64,000 bases of DNA from Sorex araneus (Eukaryota > Chordata > Mammalia > Eulipotyphla > Soricidae): assembly GCF_027595985.1 (NCBI RefSeq), contig NC_073311.1, forward strand, positions 27,617,892-27,681,891, given 5' to 3'. How positions within the stretch are numbered: position 1 is the stretch's first letter; the number at the start of each line of letters is the position of its first letter. A program made the position numbers and the translations under genes. The notes under the pieces are model-generated. The model worked only from the letters and a program-made list of their open reading frames with translations. It searched no databases and was not told the DNA's origin. Positions 56,159-64,000 of the stretch are shown one piece after another.

Positions 56159-56389
56159 CAACTCCGAGCTGCCTGGGGATGGATTTTTTCTCTCCACCCT
56201 GTTTTTCTACATGGAAAATGGTGGCGGCAGCAAGATCCACATTGCGAAAGCCACCTTCTAAGACTCCTAACCCAGAGGTATAGGGTTTTTACAGTTTGTG
56301 GCTCAAAGGCAATCATGGGAAGTGGGCATTACCGGCACGTCCTCGGCCCAGATAAATTCAATAAATTCGGAGCTGCTGAGCGCAAAATG
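56159..56389. other. CpG-bearing spacer between the repeats
   Basis: tggtggcggcagcaagatcc, cattaccggcacgtcctcgg and ttcggagctgctgagcgc. Elevated CpG suggests recent retroelement origin (5' region). No frame is called. Confidence 0.45.
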
Positions 56390-56491
56390 GACCCTCTGCT
56401 CCTAAAGATTTTGATTCCAGAGGTCTACTAACCCATTTTGGCACCCAGAACAGCTTCTTACAGCAATGCACTGGGACTGTGAGTTGGGCTA
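56390..56491. repeat. Direct repeat of about 100 bp, copy 2
   Basis: Second copy of 56057-56158 at an offset of 333 bases, directly upstream of the retroelement module at 56548. It may be part of the same insertion. Confidence 0.93.
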
Positions 56492-56547
56492 TGTAATTTC
56501 TGGCAGAATTTTCCCTGGACTTTATACAGAATTCCAAAACTGCACGG

Positions 56548-57190
56548 CCGAGACCTGTTAATTGTCAACAATGTGAAACATTCCTTTTTAGCAGGTCTCA
56601 CTTTGGGGGGAAACTCCAGACAGTAACAGTGAGTTTTTTGTTGAAATATTGAAGGTAATAAAAGTAGCAGCCATTTCTCTAGACTGTGAACTAAGCCATA
56701 GCCCCACGCCGGCCGAGAAGAGTAAATATCCCTCTTTCCTGGTTGTTTCCCATTTTCAGGGAGAAAGGCGGTATGGCGTCCACCATATTATGAGGTGCGG
56801 GAAGGGGGATGAGAATAAAAAAAAAAGGAAAAGAAAAAAAAGAGTTATGTACTTGGAGCAGTGGGACTGCATATCTCTTCATTCTAAGCAATGCTTCCTT
56901 GGTAGTAGGGCTGTCTTTTTTGGGGGGAAACTCCAGCAACAATAGTGAGTTTTCTGTTAAAATATGGAATGTAATCAAGGTAAAGAGAAAATGAAGTGAA
57001 ATTCATCAATTACGCAGTTGGGGATGGGGGGCGGAGGTGGGATGTATACTCGAGTTTTTGGTCGTGGAATGTGGGCACTGGTGAAGGGATGTGTGTTTGA
57101 ATATTGTATAACTGAGACATAAGCCTGAGAACTTTGCAACTTTCCACATGGTGATTCAATAAAATAAAATAAAAAATAAAAATAAATTAA
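56548..57190 (+). mobile_element. Retroelement 3' module, plus strand, two-unit copy
   Basis: ttaattgtcaacaatgtgaaac, ggaaactccagacagtaac at about 56610, agccatagccccacgccggcc, ggtgcgggaagggggatgag, a second ggaaactccagcaac at about 56925, gtgggcactggtgaagggatg, ttccacatggtgattcaataaa and an A-rich tail. The two 'aaactcca' segments lie about 315 bases apart, showing an internal duplication. Confidence 0.78.
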
Positions 57191-57218
57191 TTAATTTATA
57201 TTATAAAAAATTGTGGTT

Positions 57219-57392
57219 TGGGCTGAAGCTATAGCACAGCTGGTAGGGCATTTGCCTTGCATGCGGCCAACAGGGATTCGATTCTCAGCATCCCATGTGA
57301 TCCCCTGAGCACTACCAAGAGTAATTCCTGAGTGCAGAGCCAGGAGTAATCCCTGAGCATCGCCGGGCATGGCCCAAGGCGCAGGAAAAAAC
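57219..57392 (+). repeat. SINE-A, plus strand
   Basis: tgggctgaagctatagcacag head, gggattcgattctcagcatcc, end cgccgggcatggcccaagg. aaaaattgtggtt and aaaaactgtagtt flank it. The tail sits on the A-rich end of the preceding retroelement. Confidence 0.93.
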
Positions 57393-57639
57393 TGTAGTTG
57401 ACCAGAACTGAGTTTGCCAGAGAGAAGGGAGTTGTGGGGAAAGAGATGGGTGGGAGGATAGAACTTCGGTAGAAGAAAGCAGGAACTCTGTTGGCAGTTG
57501 TGGTATTGTAAGAATGTATACATGGAAATATCATTAATAGTGATGCATATAAGGTGGACGTAGCAGCTGCTAGTGGGTCTCTGTTAATATATGATTCCTA
57601 GGTTTGTCAATATCTTCAAGGATGAAAATATTGAAAATA

Positions 57640-58245
57640 GACATGCTCAGACTGAGTTGGAAAGTAGAAGTTTATTGGAAAGCAGAAGAGTAAAGAAAAG
57701 TAGCTCCCGAAGTGAGGAGGAACATAGTATGGGACTAAGTTAAGGTAACAAAATTTTGTGAAGGCTGTTTTAAGGCTCCTGGCATCCCTTATGGGTTGGC
57801 TAGTGTTTACAAAAGTTGGTAGAAAATTACAGTCTAGCTTGTCTAAATCTCTCTGAGTATTTTTACTTCTTCTCTTCTCTTCTGTTAGTTTCCCTATCTT
57901 CCTAGGCTCCTGGACAGAGATTTATGGTCCTGAAAAATCTTTCTGACTGCTAGGGCAAGACTTTGGGAATCAAATTTGTAGGGTCAATGTGGGAAAGGTG
58001 GCAAGGGGAAGCTGCCTTGAAGAAGATGGCTTCCTTCTTCACTGCCAGCCTAGGGCAGAGTTCTATGGCCCTGGGAAGCCCCAGGAATGCTGAGACATAA
58101 CCTTGCGTGTGGAATGCGTGTCAGCTTGATGGGGGAGAGATGGAACATCCAGAGAGAAGAAACTCTGGCCTTCTCTCTCACTGGCAAGGAGAAACTGAGG
58201 TTTCCTATTCAAAAGCATTGTAATTCCCTCAATGAAGATGAGGGG
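57640..58245 (-). mobile_element. Probable LTR of an endogenous retrovirus, minus strand
   Basis: On the minus strand, ggagctacttttctttactc then ttctgctttccaataaac (poly-A signal) and ttctactttccaactcag look like an R/U5 junction. The plus strand shows gttggaaagtagaagtttattgg. The remainder would be U3. No internal retroviral genes are seen and the limits are approximate. Confidence 0.5.
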
Positions 58246-58258
58246 AAATATGTAATAC

Positions 58259-58440
58259 TTATATATATGTATATATATATGCTTTGTGATTAAAATGTAT
58301 TATATAATTGTGCCATAATTATATAATATACAATATATCTATATGCTTATATAAGAATATTTGGTATATACATGCTATATAAATGTATTTGCAGTGATTC
58401 AGTTAGACATTTTGTATGCATATCTTATATATAAATGTTG
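58259..58440. repeat. TA-rich low-complexity tract
   Basis: Degenerate tatatatgtatatata and attatataat text. Similar short runs recur near 58630-58655. Confidence 0.7.
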
Positions 58441-58442
58441 TA

Positions 58443-58616
58443 TTTGGGGCAGTTTATTTTATATCTAATAGGACTCAAGAATCATTCCTTAGTGCTCAGA
58501 GGACCATATGTGTTACCCAGTGATAGTACTTGGTTCACCTGCACGCAAGACTGACCCTGATATTTATCCAGGTGTCTCTAGATTACATTTTAATCCTTAT
58601 ACCATCTCCTTAACCC
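58443..58616 (-). repeat. Diverged SINE-A, minus strand
   Basis: aagaatcattccttagtgctcagaggaccatatgtgttaccc and tataccatctccttaaccc follow the order with several insertions. Confidence 0.55.
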
Positions 58617-59069
58617 ATGGGCTTAAAATTTGATATATATGTATATATATAATTTATTTGAAACTACCTTAAGTGTGTTGTTGAGTACTGTTCCTTGTCA
58701 CATGCATTATGGAGCTCTCAATTCCATTTGCTTTCAACAGACAAAACGTGACTAGCTTCAAAAACATAAGTAAATGATGTTTAATTTGATATTTCAAGAG
58801 GAAAAATGACAAAGGAGTTTTATTGAACAGACATAATTTTCTTAATTGAACATAACAACTGAATTACAAAATAGATAGAATTCACAAAAGGACTATACTT
58901 TTTAAAGCCAGACAGTGAAAAAAATGTAGAAAAGCTTAAAGTTTTGAAGATGACATAAGCAGAAACATAATTTGAACCTCAAAGTTAATTTGAATCTGAC
59001 AGCAGAAAAAGCAGATGGTTGCATGAAAATATATGACCAGTTGAAGAATGACAAGGATTTCAGGATAGT
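58617..59069. other. Unique sequence, no feature seen
   Basis: AT-rich, unrecognised. Confidence 0.5.
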
Positions 59070-59262
59070 GAGCTGTGAGCTACTACAGTGGGAAAGGGCT
59101 TGCCTTGCATATCGCCAACCTGGGCTCAATCCCTTGCATCATATATGGTTCTCTGAGCACTGCTCCCCTCACCCCTCCAGGAGTGATTCTAAACATAGAA
59201 CCAGGTATAAGCCCAGAGCATGTAAAGGCATGATCCAAAACAACAACAAAAATAATAAGTTA
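59070..59262 (+). repeat. SINE-A, plus strand, with small insertion
   Basis: ctgtgagctactacagtggg head, gggctcaatcccttgcatc, gttctctgagcactgctcccctcacccctccaggagtg (about 15 extra bases), then ccaaaacaacaacaaaaataa. Confidence 0.85.
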
Positions 59263-59410
59263 AATAAATAGATTTTTTTCTAAAGTAGAAAAGGGTGTCC
59301 AACACTTGAGAGGGACATAGAAATAAACACAAATAAGACTGATTTTCTCTTATTTCTTTTATTTCTTACTGTCACCAATTAGAGACAAGTGTGAGCACCA
59401 ATGAAGAGCC

Positions 59411-59586
59411 ACTTTTTATTTTCTTTTTGGGTCACACCTGGTGATGCACAGGAGTTACTCCTGCCTCTGCACTCAGGAATTACTCCTGGGAATGCTCAGG
59501 GGACCAAATGGGATGCTGGGAATCAAACCCAGGTCGGCTGCGTGCAAGGCAAATGCTCTACCGGCTGTGCTATTGCTACAGACCCA
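59411..59586 (-). repeat. SINE-A, minus strand
   Basis: tttattttctttttgggtcac, acctggtgatgcacaggag to gtgctattgctacagaccc. Near consensus. Confidence 0.94.
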
Positions 59587-61350
59587 AACCACCCATTTTT
59601 GATGGTCACATACTTATGGAACATCTCTTCTGCAGAATTTGATTCTCCACTGCCAAGTAGGACCCTGGGACACTGAGTGAAAGGGCTCATTGCCTTCCTT
59701 GTTCCTCTTTGAGCATTTGGTTTGACAGTTCAAACCTTTTGGATTTTGTCGATAGCTTGATAGCTCTTTTACATATTCTGTATAAACTAACTTTAGAAGG
59801 AAACATTGATTTTACATCAGGTAGCTTTAGCAACTTTTTATAAATAACCCACCATGTTCCTAAGTAACTATAACTGGTGTTTAGTCCTCCAGGGCACTAA
59901 GACAGGTGCTATGTTTGAATTATTTCTTGTTTGAAGTGTTTCAAAATAGAGCTGTTGTGGAAACACACACGAAGAGTTATCCATTTCAGCTGCTCGCTTC
60001 ACAGGCATATACCACGTCTCACACAGCAAAAGATTGCTTCATCACAATGCATCACTCTCTTCTTCCTTCCTGCAGCAGATCCTTGTTCTGTTTTCTTTTG
60101 CCTTCCCCCTCCCACCCCCATTTGGCTGACACTCCTTTTGACCTTATCTCCTTCTTTCTTTGCATTCCTACTCTCGGTTTCTTCTTATTTTACATAAGAA
60201 TTCATGCATTTCTTGTTCTAATGCCAACGTGGAGGACTCTTTTCAAGATGATCACCTGTAGAGGCTTTCAGAGAGATTGATCCAAACTAAAAATGTCATC
60301 AGTAGCTCTAGGGTCTTTTGTTCATAGTCCCTGGAATAGGCGCATTAAACAGCCTTGTGGTAGTAAGAGTTTAGTCTACTATATAACACATTACTGACAG
60401 TTCTGGAATCATAAGTTAGAGTTTTTGTAAAACTCAAGATATACTATAATTGTTCCCCTCCTCCCAGGGGTTCTCTCCATGACTTGCTCCCTTGACATTT
60501 AGAAAAATCACATGTAGGCTTATGCCAGACACACATATTTTTTAGCCTAATTGTCATTACTAAAACTCCTTTAATTGTTGTAGGAAGCAATCATTTGTAA
60601 GCAAAGGTCACAGACTTTTTTAGTTAAAGTCCTGGATGCCTTGTTATAAACTGCTTGGAAAGAAAGAAGAAAGTCTCTTAGGAGATTCAGCAGAATTTAA
60701 TAAATATATACAACTTAAACATGTTCAGTTTCATTATTGGAAACCCATTTCTAGATTTCTAGCATCCATCATGCTAATCAAACCATGAATATGATTTATT
60801 GTGCTAATTATCAAAACACCTGCTTTCACAAGATATGAAACCTTTAGTTACAGATTAACATCTTTCTGGTACAAAGCTAACCCATTACCCCAGGCACAGA
60901 TTCTTGATTAGAATAAATGCTGAATCTGTTGTAACTTGAAATGGCACCCTCACATGCTCATTTTTCAATGCAAAAGTATGTAAATGTCAGTCTTTGTACC
61001 ATGCATCCAATTAATAGCATTTATTTAGAAGGAAGAGCATAAGTAACAACTAAAGCTTTTGTTCCGTATTTTATATATGCAATTAACTTGAGTTCTATAT
61101 ACTGAAATTGAGACATATAGAGGTATGAGTGCAGTGAGAAGTGAAAACTATTTCTGCTATATTGCAGGAAATGTGGTATCTGTGTGAAAAACTAAGTTCT
61201 GAAAACTATTAAATCAATAAAAATGATCCTTCACTATTTTGACTAGAAGGATTTTTGATGGACTGTGAAAGAAGTTGTAGTGCAAGAAATAAGATAAGAT
61301 AATTAGTTGAGAGTTTTATTTAATAGTTACTAGGACAATTAGAAATTTAA
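59587..61350. other. Repeat-free stretch with conserved-element-like texture
   Basis: About 1.8 kb without recognised repeats. 60540-61080 is dense in taat/attaat cores and aggtca-like words (caaaggtcacagac, tgctaatcaaacc, gtgctaattatcaaaac). Overlapping frames of 124 and 88 codons at 59906-60280 show no domain. Confidence 0.4.
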
Positions 61351-61356
61351 TTCTAC

Positions 61357-61602
61357 TGGGTTTGAGCGATCGCACAGCCGGAAGGGCATTTGCCTTGCAC
61401 GTGGCCGACCCAGTTCGATTTCTCCGCCCTTCTCAGAGAGACTGGCAAGCTACCAAGAGTATCCAGCCTTCACCACAGAGCCTAGCAAGCTATCCGTGGC
61501 ATATTCGATATGCCAAGAACTGTAACAAGTCTCACAACGGAAACACTACTGGTGCCCGCCCTAGCAAATCAATGAGCAATGGGACGACAGTGACAGTGAT
61601 AC
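61357..61602 (+). repeat. SINE-B, plus strand
   Basis: tgggtttgagcgatcgcacag head, gacccagttcgatttctccg, gagagactggcaagctacc, tgccaagaactgtaac, end gggacgacagtgacagtg. No A tail. Confidence 0.94.
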
Positions 61603-61620
61603 AATGAATTTCTTTATTGA

Positions 61621-62422
61621 TGTTGTTTTTTAAAAAATTAAGAAAATTATTTCATTTTTTAAAATTTATTTATTTTTTAATTAGTGAATCACCATGAGGG
61701 TACAGTTACATGCTCGTGTTTCCCTCATACAATGTTCGAGAACCCAACCCTCCACCACTGCCCATTCTCCACCACCAATAAACCCAGTATTCCTTCCACC
61801 CCCCAATCCTATCTCCTTCCACCCCACCCTACTCTGTGACAGGGTATTCCCTTTTGTTCTCTCTCTCCAATTGGGTGTTGTGATTTGCAATGGGGGTGTT
61901 GAGTGGCCATTGTGTTCAGTCTCTAGTCTACTTTCAGCATGCATCTCCCTTCCTGCTCGTGGTCTCCAACTACATTTTACTTCTCTATCTGAGCTGCCTT
62001 TTCCCCAGGATGTGAGGTCAGCTTCCAAGCCATGGAGCCAACCTCCTGGTACTTATTTCTACTATTCTTGGGTGCTAGTGTCCTACTCTGTTATTTTATA
62101 TTACACAGGTGAGTGCAATCTTTCTATGTCTGTCTCTCTCTTTCTGACTCACTTCACTTAGCATGATACTTTCCATGTTGATCCACTTATATGCAAAGTT
62201 CATGACTTCATTTTTTCTAACAGCTGCATAGTATTGCATTGTATAGATGTATCAAAGTTTCTTCAACCAGTCATCTGTTCTAGGGCACTCGGGTTTTTTC
62301 CAGATTCTTGCTATTGTGAACAGTGCTGCAATGAACATATAAGCACAGATGTCATTTCGACTATACTTTTTTGCTTCTCTGGGATATATTCCTAGCAGTG
62401 GTATTGCTGGGTCAAGTGGCAG
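61621..62422 (-). mobile_element. LINE-1 3' UTR and ORF2 C-terminus, minus strand, left piece
   Basis: T-rich start, gtgaatcaccatgagggtac, aacccaaccctccaccactgcc (3' UTR in reverse). Farther on come cacttcacttagcatgatac, aacagctgcatagtattgc and attgtgaacagtgctgcaatg (ORF2 end in reverse). 5'-truncated, inactive, and interrupted by a SINE-A. Confidence 0.9.
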
Positions 62423-62440
62423 CTCAATTTCTAATTTTTT

Positions 62441-62607
62441 TTTCTTTTTGGGTCACACCCAGCCAATGCACAGGGGTTATTCCTGGCTCTGCACTCAGGA
62501 ATTACCCCTTGCAGTGCTCAGGGGACCATATGGGATGCTGGGAATTGAACCCGGGTCAGCCGCGTGCAAGGCAAACGCCCTACCCACTGTGCTATTGCTC
62601 CAGCCCC
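62441..62607 (-). repeat. SINE-A, minus strand, nested in LINE-1, 18-bp TSD
   Basis: tttctttttgggtcacaccc to tgctattgctccagccc. ctcaatttctaatttttt is perfect at 62423-62440 and 62608-62625. The insert is younger than its LINE-1 host. Confidence 0.97.
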
Positions 62608-62692
62608 CTCAATTTCTAATTTTTTGAGAAGCTTCCATATTGTTTTCCAAAAGGGCTGAACCAGTCAGCATTCCCACCAGCAGTGTAGAAAG
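62608..62692 (-). mobile_element. LINE-1 ORF2 fragment, minus strand, right piece
   Basis: gagaagcttccatattgttttcc then ccagtcagcattcccaccagcagtg continues the host. Similarity stops at agaaagg. Confidence 0.88.
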
Positions 62693-62721
62693 GTTCACTT
62701 ATAACACTATTTCATTCATGT

Positions 62722-63425
62722 GTGTTGGAGACACTGTACTGCAGACAGGAATATTTTCCCTTTTTCAGCTGCCTTCTGGAAATAATTTCAGAGGCAGTTT
62801 TTCTTTCCTCACAGAAGCCTGGCTGTTCTTTGACATGCAGATCTTAGGTGCTAGCCAAGCCTGACTTGACATTGTAGATTCCAGGCCCTGGCCCAGCCTA
62901 GTTTTGGGGATGTAGATTTCAGGTGCTGCCTAGTTTGTAATTGACATGTAGATTTCATGTGGCAGCCCAGCCCGATCTTTGGGATGTAAATCCGAGTGCT
63001 TTCAGCCCAAGGAAGGCTTCGGTTTTGGTTTTGTATCTTCTTTCCTGAGGCCTAGATTACTGGCCTGCAGATACAAGAGAATAATGTTGCCTCAATGTTC
63101 TTCCTGTAACATCTTTTGGTGCCTTTGGTGATGTCAATGTATTGCACCCTTTGGAAGTGCCATGATCAATAAAAGGGGTTCGGAGAGAAGGGGAGGGGGT
63201 GGAGAGTGTATAGAGGGAAGATCGGAATAAACTGCAAGTGAGACCAACCATCTTGGCTCCGTTCCTTCCTTCGCCTGCCACATCATTGCCATCAACCGCC
63301 CCGGGGTGGGGGAAGCAGCCGGAGACTACTGAACTCGGGTGGCGGGAGAGATAGCGCTGCTGCCCTAGGCCCTGTGCCTGGCTTGGTGTGGTGAGGTGCT
63401 CTTTCCCTCGCCCGTGCTAGAAGAT
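62722..63425 (+). mobile_element. Endogenous-retrovirus-like LTR, plus strand, with tandem repeats
   Basis: A possible TG start (tgttggagacactg), then five imperfect units of about 37 bp containing 'gacatgtagat' (62832-62991). A TATA-like tcaataaaagggg lies at about 63165 and a poly-A signal aataaac at about 63227. Then comes a GC-rich U5-like part (ccatcttggctccgttcc, caaccgccccggggtgg). The order fits U3-R-U5. No coding region is attached, so it is probably a solo LTR. Ends are uncertain. Confidence 0.65.
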
Positions 63426-63499
63426 AGAGTTTTGACAAGATAAATCTAAATGCCACATTTTAAAAACTCTTATTAATATCAAAATTAAAACATATATGT

Positions 63500-63650
63500 T
63501 ACTAGGAAAATAGTATAGGAGATAAGGTTCTTGCCTTGTTATACTGCAAATCCGAGTTCAAATATCTAGCACTATTTATTGTTGTCCATTGAGCACCACC
63601 AAGTATAACTTTTCAGCAGAGACAAGGATAGTGCCTGAGTAGAAGATGGG
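63500..63650 (+). repeat. Diverged SINE-A
   Basis: aaaatagtataggagataagg head, ggttcttgccttgttatactg, ccgagttcaaatatctagcac B-box region, ccattgagcaccaccaag body. Confidence 0.7.
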
Positions 63651-63903
63651 TGGCCCAGACTAGCACCCCCATCCCCACCCTGGCCCCACACACAGCTATT
63701 AAATGTTATAATTTTTTAATTACTTATATATTTTTGCTTTATTCAACATGAACATTCCAAAACTCAGAGAACATTACAAACATTTAATCTTTATTTGCTT
63801 CATAAAATACAATGGTAAAAACATATATGAATTTTATTTTCTCTGATAGTTTTCCCCAAATGAAGAGGAAAATGCCTTACTACAGCATTTGGGGCAAAAC
63901 ATT

Positions 63904-63914
63904 TAGGTAGATAA

Positions 63915-63966
<52 letters not shown>
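63904..63966. repeat. (GATA)n microsatellite
   Basis: About 14 gata units (one aata interruption near the start), followed by ordinary sequence. Confidence 0.97.
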
Positions 63967-64000
63967 AGTACGTGCATGTGTGTCTGTAGATCTATCTATG

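Noticed and set aside
61694-62161. 155-codon plus-strand open frame
   Set aside because: It is antisense to a LINE-1 3' UTR and ORF2 end.
63904-63966. CRISPR-like or other spaced repeat array
   Set aside because: It is a pure tetranucleotide microsatellite with no spacers.

Overview
This window looks like shrew (Soricidae, probably Sorex) nuclear DNA. It is AT-rich and intron-like or intergenic. Dozens of short tRNA-derived repeats share a 5' head reading roughly ggggctggagcgatagcacagc, with a B box of ggttcgattcc. I recognise this as the SOR-type SINE of shrews from general knowledge, not from a database search. Remnants of mammal-wide repeats (MIR, a MaLR-type LTR) and several LINE-1 fragments confirm a placental mammal. 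I found no convincing protein-coding exon, RNA gene, CRISPR array or bacterial feature. Every long open frame lies in a repeat, a microsatellite or unremarkable sequence.

Two SINE types are used in the annotation. SINE-A has the tRNA head, a body with 'catcccatatggtcccctgagcac', and an A-rich tail. SINE-B has the same head, a body with 'cccctctcggagagcctggc' and 'atatgccaaaaacagtaac', and ends in (gacagt)n with no A tail. Three further copies carry a SINE-B-like body with an extra module of about 75 bp and no tRNA head; they are called 'long-B' here.

Layout. 1-3.5 kb: AT-rich DNA with SINEs. 4.5-5.1 kb: a perfect 82-bp direct repeat. 7.5-8.4 kb: a MaLR-like LTR split by two SINEs and a microsatellite. 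11.7-13.6 kb: a minus-strand LTR bounded by a near-40-bp direct repeat. 16.7-18.4 kb: the 5' part of a LINE-1 (probable 5' UTR, decayed ORF1, start of ORF2). 19.8-20.3 kb: a series of four tRNA-like units. 22.3-24.5 kb: microsatellites and nested SINEs. 26.0-27.4 kb: LINE-1 3' part. 29-48 kb: SINEs with unique DNA between. 48.6-50.6 kb: the longest repeat-free stretch. 51-57.2 kb: a dense repeat cluster with a long-B element, three copies of a 3' retroelement module, a three-unit array of about 320 bp, and a duplicated CpG-bearing segment. 57.6-58.2 kb: a probable minus-strand LTR. 59.6-61.3 kb: another repeat-free stretch with conserved-element-like texture. 61.6-62.7 kb: minus-strand LINE-1 with a nested SINE. 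62.7-63.4 kb: a plus-strand LTR with tandem repeats in its 5' part.

There is no gene network to describe; the biology here is retroelement biology. The best candidates for something undescribed are the A-tail-less SINE-B with its headless long-B relatives, the tandem array of about 320 bp, and the multi-unit tRNA-like element. Boundaries of diverged repeats are approximate, read by eye without alignment.
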